From Jannaschia seohaensis (GTDB lineage: Bacteria; Pseudomonadota; Alphaproteobacteria; Rhodobacterales; Rhodobacteraceae), in the NCBI RefSeq assembly GCF_900116765.1, contig NZ_UETC01000003.1, positions 410,793-474,792 of the forward strand: 64,000 nucleotides of DNA, given 5' to 3'. Shown here piece by piece: positions 1 through 9,875 of this stretch; position 1 is the first letter of the stretch, and each line of letters begins with the position of its first letter. The position numbers and the translations under genes are program-made. The notes under the pieces were generated by a model, which saw only the letters and a list, made by a program, of their open reading frames with translations, was not told the origin of the DNA and made no database searches.

Positions 1-641
1 TCTCGTGCGCCGGACATAGGCACAGATCTCGGGATGCTAGGGCAAGAGCATCTCGAACTGTCCTTCGGTGGTCATCGGAAGAGACTGCCGAAGCCGGATC
101 AGCGACTGACACCCGGCAAACACTCCGTTCGGGGCGATGCGATCCGCCCGCACTCCGATCCGGCGATAGTTCGGGTTCATGGCCATCCAGGGCCTGCTAT
201 CCGAGAAGCTGCCCGCTGGGCTGCTCGTCCAATGCATCGGCGTGCGCGCATAGTCCTAGGCGTTCGCATTGGCTCCGGCGATGAAATCCTCCTCGCTTCC
301 CCGCGTGCATTATCTCGGCATGTTGGCCCAGCGGCTCGATGTCCTGAAACTGGTCGAGCCGGTCGATTGGCCTCGTCCACCGGCGCGTCGAAATCGGCAT
401 GGGTTCCGAATTTCGGTGCGATCGCATAGTGATCGGCGAAGTCTTAACCATTGCCCCGCATGGGCGACGTATAGACGGGCGACAGCCAGAAGAGGCCTCT
501 TTCCAGATCGGCGAGATGATCGAATCTCAAAATGATCGCGGGAATTCCGCCGATCTCGTCGCCGTTGCAGTCGCGGAAGCTGCGCGGATGGATCGGGTAG
601 CCGGTGCTGGTTCCTCACCAGAGGGTCATGGCGTTCGTCAT
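1..641 (-). pseudogene. aglA: decayed alpha-glucosidase (GH13), cut by the window edge
   Basis: Remnant of an alpha-glucosidase of the agl operon. In the minus-strand translation one frame gives the N-terminal part (PIHPRSFRDCNGDEIGG, then FDHLADLERGLFWLSPVYTS), matching the GH13 start that places the first catalytic-barrel strand. After stops and a large internal deletion another frame gives RTPMHWTSS, then RPWMAMNPNYRRIG and LIRLRQSLP, which are C-terminal GH13 segments. Most of the barrel, including the catalytic residues, is missing. An in-frame TGA follows the eighth codon and a TAG sits near 37-39, just before the HPEICAYVRR segment that runs off the window. It follows the aglG remnant as in intact agl operons. 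Identity is by recognition of these segments. Confidence 0.75.
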
Positions 642-694
642 CTGGTCTTGGCCGATGGTCTCAGGCTCGGCCTTGGGGCGAAGGGTTGGGCTGC

Positions 695-1775
695 TCATTT
701 GATCGACCCGGCAAGCGAGCCGCGGACGAGAACGCGCTGCAGGGTGAGGAGCACCGCCAGCGGCGCCACGATCGACACGAAGCCCGAGGTGGCGAGCATC
801 TCTCAGTCGCCGCCGCGGGTGCCCTTCAGTCCGACGATCTGGCGGGTCATGACGGTCGTCTCGCCCGGTTGTGTCGATCAGGAAGACCATGGCCGCCAGC
901 GGGTCGTGCCAGGTCCACAGGAACTGAAAGACAGTAAAGCTCGTGAGGGCCGGGACGCAGAGCGGCAGCACGATGCAGGTGAAGATCTGGAACTCCGTCG
1001 CCCCGTCGACCCGCGCAGTCGACGATCTCGCGCGGCAGACCGAAGGCCGTATAGGCCAGCCAAACTCCGACATATCCTTTTCCGATCCATACGGCGTTGT
1101 GCAGCAGGCTAAGCCGGGGAACGAGCTTCAGTAGGAGCGTAACCACCAGCGACGCGGCGATGGCCGCCACGAGATGGGGGGGGGCTGGAACTCCATCCAG
1201 GCCAGGGCACAGGCCGGGAAGGCCGCGATCAGGATCGGGATCACCGTCGCCGGGATCGCGACCGTCAGCGTGTTGAAGGAGGCGCGTGCCATGCGCTCGC
1301 GGTTGTTCGCGGCGGGCAGAACGCTCCGGTAATTGTCGAGCGTGAAGCTGAGCGGTACCAGCGCGGTGACGAAAACGCGCTACCTCCGGCCCGTCAATTG
1401 ATCGGCCGATCCGGTCCAGACATAGCCGCCATCCGGGCCCACGGCGAGCGTCTCGCCAGGCCGAAGAGCGGCGCGCTCGCCGGGGCCGTAGGCCGTGACA
1501 TCCCGCGACGACACGCCCCACGCGATGACGGCTCCGGCGGGAGCGGCGCTCTCGGCGGCGCCCCCGGCGAAAGGGTTGCCCTCCACCGCGAAGAGCCCCT
1601 CGGCGGTCGAAACCCGGGCCGTGTCCGGATCGGCCCTTGCGCGGGATCTCGGTCTGGGCCGCCGGAAAGAATGTCGCCCGCCAGCCCGCGGATCGGATCT
1701 GTTCATTGGTTCGGAGCGAAGAGACGAGAAGCTCCAGGGTCGGCGACACGCGCGGCACCACCAGCTCCAGAGCCG
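695..1775 (-). pseudogene. aglG: decayed alpha-glucoside ABC transporter permease AglG
   Basis: Inner-membrane permease of the alpha-glucoside importer, broken by several frameshifts. Recognisable pieces, in order on the minus strand, are LLVSSLRTNEQIRSAGW near the N terminus, the periplasmic loop ending PGETLAVGPDGGYVWTGS, SFTLDNYRSVL, GKGYVGVWLAYTAFGLP, the EAA-loop region DGATEFQIFTCIVLPL, the FQFLWTW segment, and the tail LQRVLVRGSLAGSIK followed by a stop at 695-697. The pieces lie in different frames, so no full-length product is possible. The gene sits between the aglF and aglA remnants, the usual agl order. Confidence 0.75.
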
Positions 1776-2050
1776 ACACCTGCAAGGGCCAGACCAGGAG
1801 GGGCATGACCATCAGCATGATCACCATCGCCCTGGCCGACCCAACGCCCCCGGCGCCGGCCTGGAAGAACTTGTCATACATGTCATTGGCCAGGACCGGG
1901 GTTTCCCAATGGCCGTTGGTCATGGCGAAGACGATGTCGAGCACCTTCAGCACCAGGAAGGTGATCGTGGTCCAGACCACCACGATGGTGCCGGTGATCT
2001 GCGGCACCTTGATGCGGAAGACGATCTGGAACGGGGCACGCCGGCATACG
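1775..2050 (-). pseudogene. aglF: C-terminal stub of alpha-glucoside ABC permease AglF
   Basis: Only about the last 100 residues of this permease remain, in one frame: KVPQITGTIVVVWTTITFLV, LDIVFAMTNGHWETPVLAN and a final membrane segment (ARAMVIMLMVMPLLVWPL). The first two thirds of the gene are gone. The stub is fused directly to the 3' end of the aglE remnant at about 2045-2050 (AglE tail ending CLPPYAGV, then PFQIVFRIKVPQ), so one deletion removed the aglE-aglF junction and the aglF 5' part. Confidence 0.7.
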
Positions 2051-3196
2051 GGGGCAGACAGCCCTGGGTCTCGAATGCCATCCAAAGCTCATGTGCGATC
2101 AGCGTCTCCAGGAACGCGATAAGGCCGCGTGCGGCGCGCGTGAGTCGTCCGTGATCGACACCAGCATGCTCGGCCCCGAGGACGGGATTACCCAGCTCCT
2201 CATGGGCATATGACGGAACGTAGAAGAAATCGACATCTTCGCCGACCCCCGTCCCTTCGCAGAAGAAGGCCGGAATGAACGACGCCTGCCGGTGCATCAT
2301 GCCTTGCGGCGGGGCCGAGAACAGCCCCAGCGGGCTGTCGCGGAAATCGGTCGTCGACATGGCGCTTGCGCCGCCGCTTACGAAAGGCGTCATTTCGGGC
2401 GAACCAGCCGAATTCCTCGATCTCGGCGACGATGCACGGGGCGTCGAAGGGGATCGGGTTACTGATCCAGGCGTCATAGCCCTCGGGCGCCTGCGGGCGC
2501 AGCAACATCTGCTCGACCCCATCCGTCCCGGACTACCCACTGGTCGCGCCGGACCCGATCCCGATGCACCGAGGCATGGCTTCGTCCTCGACCATCCGCT
2601 CGGTCGAGGCGCGGCGCTCTCCCATCGAGCGAAGCAGGCCATAGTCGAGATCGTCGAAGGTCTCTGACCTGGACCAGACCAACGGCCTTACGTTCACGTT
2701 ATAGGAAGAGCCGAAGAAGGCCTCCAAGCCGGCATGGAGGCCCAAGGCCGTCCACGGGGATCCGGCGGCATCGGTCTCGGTCATCCAGGACGCGGTGCCG
2801 CCGCCCAGATCGGCCAATCGCCCCCGGAGGGCCGGGTCGCACAACAGCCCGGGCTCCGGGGACACCGCGATATTCGGAGGCGACCCCGCCTCGACATCGA
2901 TGACGATCTGCCGCTCGAAGGCGTCCGACCCATTCCCGCGCATGACGGCGCCGGTGGCCCCATCGAATTAGGCCGGAACCGCCGCAGAGCCTGGGCGAGG
3001 CGAGGGTCACCTCCTGCCAGGGATAGTCATGCGCCGCGGCGAATTTCCTGATGCTGGCCCAGGAATACGGCCCCTCTCCGGGCGGGAAAAGCAGGCCATT
3101 CTGTGCGCCCGCCGTCTCGGCAAGTCCGATCATCAGGGCGGTGCATGTCGCCCTGTTGGAGGTCTCTTTCTTCTTCCCATCTTTGGGCGTTTTCAC
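2050..3196 (-). pseudogene. aglE: decayed alpha-glucoside binding protein AglE
   Basis: Periplasmic binding protein of the alpha-glucoside importer, split over at least three frames. Segments in order are a signal-like start with NGLLFPPGEGPYSWAS, QQIVIDVEAG-like text reading QIVIDVEAGSPPNIAV, FDDLDYGLLRSMGERR, MVEDEAMPRCIGIGSG, WISNPIPFDAPCIVAEIEEF, PPQGMMHRQASFIPAFF, VGEDVDFFYVPSY and the tail IAHELWMAFE. These follow the AglE family along almost its whole length, so decay is by small indels rather than large loss. The stretch runs into the aglF stub with no intervening gene start. Confidence 0.75.
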
Positions 3197-3285
3197 GCCT
3201 CTGCGGGAGCGGCCTAGCGAATGCGGACTCATTATTGAAACACGATTGAAGGCTCAAAATATCAGGAAATCCTCCGGGAGCGAGG

Positions 3286-3745
3286 CATGGACCGGAGCTT
3301 TCGACAGGTTCTGGCGGTGGCCGAAACCGGGAATGCCTCGCGCGCCGCGGAGGCGATGAACCTGTCCCAGCCGCCGGTCTCGGTGAAGATCCGCAAGCTG
3401 GAGGAGGCCCACGGCGTCGTCCTGTTCCAGCGCAGCCCCACGGCATCGTGCTGACCGAATACGGCCCGAGTCTCTACGCGCCCCCCGCGTGATGGCGCGG
3501 CTGGATGCCCCTGCCAGTGCGGAAATCCGGGCGCGGAAACGCCTCGATCGGCCGTCGCTGAAGATCGGCTGCGGCCAAGCCTGGTGGCCGCTCCTTGTCC
3601 GTCGGACGGTCGACGGGTTCCGTCGGCCCAAGCCCGACATCTTGCTGCATATCGAGATTTGCAGCAGTTTCGACGGCCTGCGGCACCTCATGTCAGGCGA
3701 TGTGCACCACGTCATCGGCTCTCGCGTGTCTCCCATCCCGTTCCT
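3286..3745 (+). pseudogene. decayed LysR-family regulator
   Basis: The reading frame opens with a typical LysR winged-helix start (FRQVLAVAETGNASRAAEAM, then LSQPPVSVKIRKLEE), loses frame at about 3430 (a one-base change after LFQRSP), regains GIVLTEYG, and breaks again near 3490. A third frame carries the effector-domain segment SLKIGCGQAWWPLLVR, RTVDGFRRPKP and HIEICSSFDGLRHLMSGDV. Beyond 3745 the family match is lost, so the C-terminal half is missing or unrecognisable. It is divergent from the decayed aglE gene and may once have controlled it; that is inference from position only. Confidence 0.65.
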
Positions 3746-3837
3746 TTCCGGCCCGGCGCTTTCGCAGCAAGTCGATCCGGCCGCAGCCTCGCCTGCCGTA
3801 GAGCGTGCGCGATCGTCTTCAGGTCAGGGCCTATGCG

Positions 3838-4194
3838 AACCGACGGCGGCTGGGCGGCGGCCTTGGATCTCGGGATCGTCCTCCCGGCCTTCATCGCCCT
3901 GCCGTTCCTGTCCCGTGTCGTTGGTGGGCTGCGCGGCGATGGATCGGACGGGATCCCGAGATGTCCAGGCTACTTCTGGCCTTTCCTGTCGCGGCGGTGG
4001 CCTGGTCGCGCGTCGCGACGGGGCAGGGCGCGCGACAAGCCGACAGACGGGCGGCCTGCGGGAGGATCTATGGCGCGCTCCTGGTGCTGAGCCTCTCGCT
4101 TGGGCGGGCAATCCCCCCGTCCAAGGCCTTTGGCGACCTCCTCTCCCATTTCTTGGCACGAGGGCGGGCTTCTGTCGGTCGTCAAACTTTTTAG
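3838..4194 (+). pseudogene. unidentified membrane-protein remnant
   Basis: Two overlapping plus-strand frames hold hydrophobic, protein-like text: LDLGIVLPAFIALPFLSRVV in one, then LLLAFPVAAVAWSRVATG and RIYGALLVLSLSLGRAIPPS in another, ending with TAG at 4192-4194. The switch of frame near 3960 suggests a frameshifted membrane protein. I do not recognise the family, and it could be chance hydrophobic translation of GC-rich DNA. It lies between the LysR remnant and the convergent hydrolase gene. Confidence 0.25.
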
Positions 4195-4213
4195 CCGCTG
4201 ACCCGAAGCGCGG

Positions 4214-5263
4214 TCATTCGCCTGCCGCGGGTCGGAGACGCCAAATCCCGTCGCCTTGCGCGACAAGGTGCTGACGCGCCCCGGCGCGTTCGCCCGAGTG
4301 CAGGAGCCGGCGAAGATCGTTGCCGACGGCTCGGCTGTAGATGTGATAGAGATGACCGGTCGGACCTTCGCTGGGCAGGTCGCTGAGGTCGATGATCTCG
4401 ACGCCCGGAAAGCCGGTCATCTCCTCTCCCGCCTCTCCAAGACGCCTGTAGCCATGCAACTGCGCCGAGAGCGCCAGCGGCCTGTCCCCACTCGTCGCGT
4501 AGACCGTTATGCTCTCCAGGATGGGCCGGAACCGCGGCAGGATGCGTTCGAAGATCCCGACATCCATGTCCGGCGCGAGCAGGACGGCATGGCGAAGCCG
4601 GATCTCTGGACGCCGGTTCGCGACCTCGGCGAGCGCCAGGACGACGCCGCGCGCGCCCAGGCTGTGCCCGATCACATCCACCGTCGCGGAGCCGAACCGA
4701 CGCTCCAGGCCGACGATCGTGTCCGCCAGGTCCGGGAGGCTCCAATACAGGTCGGCCTCGTCATGGGTGTAGGAGGCCGCAGCCCCGTCCGAGGGCCAGC
4801 TGAACCAAAGGAGTCGTCCCGCAAGGTCCGCGTTCTGCTGCAAGAGCGCCGCGCGGCGACAGCCCTTCTCGAACCCGATATAGTAGCCGTGGACATAGAG
4901 GGCCGGGCCACGCGCGCCGGCCGTTTCTTCGACCCCGTCGAGGATGGCGTCCGGCTCCGCTTCCTCCACCGATTGCACGCGGAGGAGTTCTTCGCGCAGG
5001 AAATTCGGGGCCACGTCGGCAAGCGGGGCGAGAACGCCGAGGTCCAGTTCCTCGACCCGGCAGATACCGGCCTTCAGATCGCTGCGTTCGCCTCCGTAGA
5101 ACGCGCTTGGATCTTCGGAGCCTGTCCTGTTGCGGAGGGTGATATAGGGAAATTCCAAGGTCTGAATCTCCGTCTGGGCCGTAGACGGCGCGGGGAACGC
5201 GCCGCAGGACGCGGCGACGCAGAGGATCGCGCGGACCAATCGAGCGAAAGCCGGCGAGGACAT
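4214..5263 (-). CDS. secreted alpha/beta hydrolase, DUF900-like
   Basis: A 349-residue serine hydrolase of the alpha/beta fold with an N-terminal signal peptide (hydrophobic stretch about residues 10-22, cleavage likely after APSTAQ), so probably periplasmic. HGYY at 125-128 supplies the oxyanion region, GHSLG at 199-203 contains the nucleophile Ser201, the LLAPDMD segment at 228-234 the acid, and GHLYHIYS at 303-310 the likely catalytic His. This layout fits the DUF900 group of poorly characterised hydrolases; the substrate is unknown. The ATG start has only a weak purine-rich ribosome site. It is one of two undamaged genes in a 10-kb stretch of pseudogenes, so selection may have kept it. 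Confidence 0.8.
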   Translation of the reverse strand: MSSPAFARLVRAILCVAASCGAFPAPSTAQTEIQTLEFPYITLRNRTGSEDPSAFYGGERSDLKAGICRVEELDLGVLAPLADVAPNFLREELLRVQSVEEAEPDAILDGVEETAGARGPALYVHGYYIGFEKGCRRAALLQQNADLAGRLLWFSWPSDGAAASYTHDEADLYWSLPDLADTIVGLERRFGSATVDVIGHSLGARGVVLALAEVANRRPEIRLRHAVLLAPDMDVGIFERILPRFRPILESITVYATSGDRPLALSAQLHGYRRLGEAGEEMTGFPGVEIIDLSDLPSEGPTGHLYHIYSRAVGNDLRRLLHSGERAGARQHLVAQGDGIWRLRPAAGE

Positions 5264-5504
5264 CTTCAGCCCCGCGACATGACGCTGGCGCGGTCATCGA
5301 AGCCAGAGCCGCGGCGTCTGCGCCCCGCGCCTTCGCCGCGACAGCAGAGGGTCTCGTGCAGGCGCTTCATCTGGCGGGCGGTCGACTCTTTCATTCATCG
5401 GAAGAAAAACAGAGGGGTCCGGCGTTTCGCAATTCCTTTACGCGTCGAACCGCCATGCGACGCCGCTGCGGCCGAGAGGAGAAACACGGGAGCGGAGGGG
5501 CGAC

Positions 5505-6590
5505 GTGAACAACGGGCGCCTTATCAAGGTCGTCGGCACGCTCTCCGTGCCCTGCATCCAGCTCGGGCTGCTGTTCTTTGCGGCGGTGCTGACACCGCCC
5601 CTCATCCCACGCGGGGCTGGCCACGCAAGGCTTCCTCGGCGGGTTGGCCGTGGCGATCGGTTATCTGATCGGGCAGATCGTCGCGCTGCTCTGGCGGGCG
5701 GCCGATCTTCCGCGGGTCTCCGGGCGGCCGGTCTAGGTGCTGACTTCGGTGGTCTCGATCCCGCTCTTCGCGTCCTTTCTCAGGGTGCTCGGAGCGGGCC
5801 CCGGGCCTTGGACGCCTCGTCGCTACGCTGTTCCGCCTGATCCGGGCGTAGATTCCATCGCATCATGCCGCTGCGGCGCGCGACCCTGCCGGGTTTCGTC
5901 GCGGTCGTCCTGATCCTTTTCGTGGTGACGCCCGACGGGAACGTCGAGCATGCGGTGACCGGCCTCGATGAAAGCTACGAGGCGGCCCAGGAGCTGTTCC
6001 AGGATACGCCGCCACGTCCAGGCACCCCCCGCATGACCGGCAGCGCGGGGTCGCTGATTGACTTGGCGGCGATAGGCAAGCCTGGGCGAGATTTCTACGT
6101 CTCCGGCCCCACCGCCGAGGATATCGCGGCCTTCACTGGCCAGCGCCGGCGCTGGGTCCGATCCTCGTCCATGTCGGGCGCGCCAGTCGCGTCACGCGGC
6201 AGGAGAGGGCCGAACTGATCCGGCAGGGCACCTTCGCGCCCGCCGTTCTGATCGTGGCGATACCCACCGGCACCGGCTGGATGGATCCAGGTTGCCACGA
6301 TCTGGTCGAACACATGCATGGCGGCGACGTCGCGACGGTGTATGCTCATTCTTCCTATCTGCAATCGCCGCTGGCCCAGATCCTCAAGACAAGCGCCGAT
6401 CTCGAACAGGCGACCGCGCTTCAGGACGTGGTGCACACCCACTGGAGGAACCTCCCTTCGGACGCGCGGCCCTGCCTCTACCTCCACGGGCTGAGCCTCG
6501 CGGCCTGCTCGTCGATGAATGCCGCGAACATGTGCCGACTGCTCGACGACGCCAACGACGGCGCCTTCCCGCCACCTCGACCCGAGCGAT
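5505..6590 (+). pseudogene. decayed Abhydrolase_9-type membrane hydrolase
   Basis: Begins with GTG after a good GGAGG site. The N-terminal membrane segment (LFFAAVLTPPLIPR, then in a second frame GLATQGFLGGLAVAIGYLIG) matches the Abhydrolase_9 N-terminal domain. After stops, a third stretch (GLDESYEAAQELFQDTPPRP, SGPTAEDIAAFTG) and a fourth (IPTGTGWMDPGCHDLVEHMH, LEQATALQDVVHTHWRNLP, LYLHGLSLAACSSMNAAN) give the catalytic domain. The nucleophile elbow, normally GLSLGAWSS, reads GLSLAACSS. At least three frame changes are needed. The gene stops abruptly near 6570-6590 in RTX-type sequence, so its 3' end was removed by a rearrangement. Confidence 0.7.
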
Positions 6591-6830
6591 GGCGGCGGTA
6601 ATGGCGCCGACATCCTGGTGGGCGGACGCGGGACGGACATGCTCACCGGCGGCAACGGACCGGACGTCTTCGTCTACAAGGCCGCGCAGGATGCGCCCGG
6701 CCATGGCGAATGCGAGGGCGGACACCGTTCTCTACGTCGACACAGACGGCAATATGGCCGGTGAACACCCCGCGGAGATGGGCATTCTGCTCTTGGGCGT
6801 GGATGCTGGCGACCTGTCGGACGCCAGCGA
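6590..6830 (+). pseudogene. C-terminal fragment of an RTX calcium-binding protein
   Basis: Carries RTX nonapeptide-type text (GGNGADILVGGRGTDMLTGG, then NGPDVFVYKAAQDAPG) followed, one frame over, by VLYVDTDGNMAGEHPAEMGI and LLLGVDAGDLS, the usual tail of serralysin-type secreted proteins exported by type I systems. Only the tail survives. It is joined head-on to the truncated Abhydrolase_9 remnant and itself contains a frameshift near 6720. No start, catalytic part or exporter is nearby. Confidence 0.7.
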
Positions 6831-6847
6831 CCCGGCGGAGCCGCGCC

Positions 6848-9559
6848 TCAGGCGCTGCCTTTGTCGAGACGACGGCGGAACTCGTCGATCAGGTCGCTCA
6901 GATGGTCGATCCTCAGGCGCGTGAGCTCCTCGGAGAGCCTCATGTCGGTGACATCGAGCTGTGCGCCGGTGAGGCGGACGGCTCTGCCTTGGTCGTCCCG
7001 TTCGACCGTGCCGCGCACCAGCGCCGAGATGGTGCTCCCGTCGGGGCGGACGATACGCCATTCACCCTCCAGTTCGCCGTCTTCCAGAGCCCATTCGATT
7101 TCCTGGGTCGCACGGGACAAGTCGTCGGGGTGGATCATCGCGATCCAGTCCTCGTAGGTTCCGCCCAAGGCGCCCGGGCGCAGGCCCATCATCGAGAGGG
7201 CCTCGGGACTCCACCTGACGGCGTGGCTGCCAATCTCCCAGTCGAAGGTCGCGACGCCCGCCGCCTTCTGGGCCATTCTCAGCCGACGCTCGGACTGCCG
7301 CAGCGCCTCCTCGGCCTTCTTCCGCGGGGTGATATCGCGCCAGAACACGGCCAGCCCCTCGGGCACCGGAAAGGCGCGCATCTCCAGCCAACTCGTTCCG
7401 CCGGTCGGATAAGTGTAGTGGTGCTCGAGCGTGACCGGCACCTGCTCGGCCAGCACGCGCCGGTAGAGCGCGCCGACTTCGGAGTGTTCCGTGCCGGGAT
7501 AGACCTCCCAGTGGGTCCGGCCTCGGATCTCGTCCAGCGACCGCCCGTCGAGATCCAGCGCCGCCTTGTTCTGGGTGATGATCCGGAAATCGCGGTCGAT
7601 AATGCCAAAGGCTTCGCCCATGCCGTCCAGCACTTTCCGGAGGCGGCGCTCGCTTTCGCGGAGGGCATCCTCAGCTCGGGCACGTTCGACCGCGCCCCAG
7701 GTCCGTCCCGCGATATCTTCCAGGAGCGCGACCTCGTCGTCGGTCCAGTCTCGGGGCTCGGGATCATGCGCGGTCAGCAGGGCCACGAGCCGGCCGTCAG
7801 CAACCAGCGGCACCTGGGCGAAGGAGGCCACGCCGATCGTCTTGTAACTGGCCTTTTCATCCTCCGTCAAAAAAGGATCCGCGGCGACCTCGTGCACGAC
7901 AAGGCTCTCTCCGCCGAGCAGCGTATCGGTCACGCCGGGAAAGTCGGCGACCCGGTAGCGCCCATCGACGCTGGCATGGCCGGGCGCGGCATAGCTGCCC
8001 TCGACCACATACCAGTCTTCGCCGTCCTGATGCTCGATCATAGCGAATTCTGCGTTTGCGGTTCCGAAATGAGCCCCGGTCAGCTGCGTGGCTACATGCA
8101 TCACTTCCCGGGGATCCCGAAGCGGCCGGATCGCATCGCTGAGACGCAGCAGAAACGCCTTGCGGGCTTCCTCCGCCCGCAGCACCGCTTCGGCCCGCAC
8201 CCGGGCGGTGACCTCTTGCATCACGGCCAGCAGCACCTTGCGCGACTGGTCCTCGACGCGTGTTACGAACATCTCGAGGACCATGCCTTGCGGGTCGGAC
8301 TCCCGGACGACCCGGATCGGTTCGCCGGTGTCGAGCACGCGGTCGTAATCGTCGTACCAGGCCTCAATCTCGTCGGGGAAATTGTCGCGGATCGACTGCC
8401 CGCTGAGGTCCGGGATGCCGAACATCTCCTGCATGGCGGGGTTCATGTTGATGTAGCGATAGTCGCGCAAACCGTCGGGCCGCAGAGGCAGACGCTCGTA
8501 GAGGCACACGCCCTCGTCGATCGACTCGAACAGCGCCCGATGGCGCGCCTCGTTCAGACGCAGGCTGCTTTCGGCCCGGGCGCGCTCGACCGACTCCCAG
8601 ATCCTGACGGCAGCCTCATGGGCAATGGCGATCTCATCCACGCTCCAGTCGTGGGGATCCTCGAAGCAAACGGTCATGACCGAGGCAAGCCTGTCCGAGC
8701 GCAGGACGGGAACGGTCAGGCGCGCACGGAACGAGGCAAGGTCGGGATCGGCCACCACGTCGCCGAGAGCGCCCAAAGGCACGCCGGACGGATCACGGAC
8801 ATCCCGAACCGCAAGGGGCATGCCTTCTCCGAGCATCCTCCATGCCGAGCCCGCGTCCCCAAGGTCGTGCGAGGCCAAAACCGCAGGCGTCGGGGAGACG
8901 GCCCGGCCGTCGGGCGGCGCTTTCGCGCGGCCGGCCTCCTCTGGGTCGATCTCCGTGAATGTCGCCCAGTCCGCGCGCAAGACCTCGTCCAGCATGTGCG
9001 TTCCGACGGTCTGGATCCTTTCGGGATCATTGAGACGCCGCAGCGCGTCGCTCAGGCGCAGAAGGAACCCGACACGGTCCGGCACGCCGGTCGCGGGTTC
9101 CGTTGCGCCCCGGCGTTCGATGCTGTGCTGGACCAGCAACCCCATGGCCGCGCCATCCGCGCCCGGGACGGGGATGCAGGAGAGACGGGCGCTCCCCGCA
9201 TCCACGAGAAGGCGCCACATCATCGGCATCAGCGCATCCGCGAAGGCCAGGCACGTCTCGTCCGTCCCCCCGGAGAGTGCCGTCCGATAGACGTGCGCCA
9301 CGCCCTCCGACGCCGTGTCCACCGACCGGCCGAAGGCCGCGGCCTGCAAGGGGCCAAGCGCCTCTTTCCAGGCACCGTTGAAAATCATCGTGCCTCGCGC
9401 TCCCCAGAACAGGCAGGCGGGCGCGGATTGTCGAAGGACCAGGCCCGCAAGGGTTCTGAGCCGCAGGTCCCAGTCGGATACCGGTCCGAGTTCGGTCGCC
9501 GCCCAGTCGACTGGCTCCAGAGCGTCGGCGACGTCCTGCAGTTCGGCAAGCGCGTGCAT
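6848..9559 (-). CDS. PAS/GAF multi-sensor protein lacking an output domain
   Basis: A 903-residue soluble protein built almost wholly of sensory modules. An N-terminal PAS-like domain of the HWE-kinase type (ATELGPVSDWDLRLRTLAGL, FWGARGTMIFNGAW) is followed by GAF, PAS, GAF, PAS and PAS domains, each with typical S-box joins (ITPRKKAEEALRQSERRLR; GAQLDVTDMRLSEEL). Such chains normally end in a histidine kinase or cyclase domain. Here the protein stops about 30 residues after the last PAS (LIDEFRRRLDKGSA), next to the RTX remnant, so a kinase may have been lost. The start is the ATG at 9559 with GGAGG 12 nt upstream; an upstream in-frame start at 9646 is less convincing. No transmembrane segment is apparent. 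Confidence 0.8.
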   Translation of the reverse strand: MHALAELQDVADALEPVDWAATELGPVSDWDLRLRTLAGLVLRQSAPACLFWGARGTMIFNGAWKEALGPLQAAAFGRSVDTASEGVAHVYRTALSGGTDETCLAFADALMPMMWRLLVDAGSARLSCIPVPGADGAAMGLLVQHSIERRGATEPATGVPDRVGFLLRLSDALRRLNDPERIQTVGTHMLDEVLRADWATFTEIDPEEAGRAKAPPDGRAVSPTPAVLASHDLGDAGSAWRMLGEGMPLAVRDVRDPSGVPLGALGDVVADPDLASFRARLTVPVLRSDRLASVMTVCFEDPHDWSVDEIAIAHEAAVRIWESVERARAESSLRLNEARHRALFESIDEGVCLYERLPLRPDGLRDYRYINMNPAMQEMFGIPDLSGQSIRDNFPDEIEAWYDDYDRVLDTGEPIRVVRESDPQGMVLEMFVTRVEDQSRKVLLAVMQEVTARVRAEAVLRAEEARKAFLLRLSDAIRPLRDPREVMHVATQLTGAHFGTANAEFAMIEHQDGEDWYVVEGSYAAPGHASVDGRYRVADFPGVTDTLLGGESLVVHEVAADPFLTEDEKASYKTIGVASFAQVPLVADGRLVALLTAHDPEPRDWTDDEVALLEDIAGRTWGAVERARAEDALRESERRLRKVLDGMGEAFGIIDRDFRIITQNKAALDLDGRSLDEIRGRTHWEVYPGTEHSEVGALYRRVLAEQVPVTLEHHYTYPTGGTSWLEMRAFPVPEGLAVFWRDITPRKKAEEALRQSERRLRMAQKAAGVATFDWEIGSHAVRWSPEALSMMGLRPGALGGTYEDWIAMIHPDDLSRATQEIEWALEDGELEGEWRIVRPDGSTISALVRGTVERDDQGRAVRLTGAQLDVTDMRLSEELTRLRIDHLSDLIDEFRRRLDKGSA

Positions 9560-9875
9560 CGAAGTGTAGGGCCTCCAGCGGCAAAGATGGTGTCGAGGAT
9601 CATGACGAAGATCTCGGTTGAAGAAGCTGTAATGCCTCTTCGGCACATCGCCAACCGATCACCCGGATCGTCGTCGGAGCGGCGGTCACGGTGCGATGAC
9701 TCCGTCCGCCGGGAAGGACCGAGGCGCGCCGCCGCGCGCGATGCCATGGAGCATGCGGGTCGAACCGGACTTGGTCATGGGCGACGCGGCTTCCGGTGAC
9801 AGCGTTCGATGGCCGTCGCGGGAACAGAAGCCGCAGGCCAAGTTTCCGCGCGCCCGCCGCGCAGCCTTGGCCGGA
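9560..9875. other. intergenic, no gene recognised
   Basis: About 316 bases between the sensor gene start and the end of the MFS remnant. Open frames on both strands show only arginine/proline-rich translation typical of chance frames in GC-rich DNA. The promoter of the sensor gene presumably lies here, but I see no clear -35/-10 or operator. Confidence 0.4.

Noticed and set aside
6710..9799. A 1029-codon plus-strand frame
   Set aside because: Antisense to the PAS/GAF sensor, whose real domains on the minus strand are clear.
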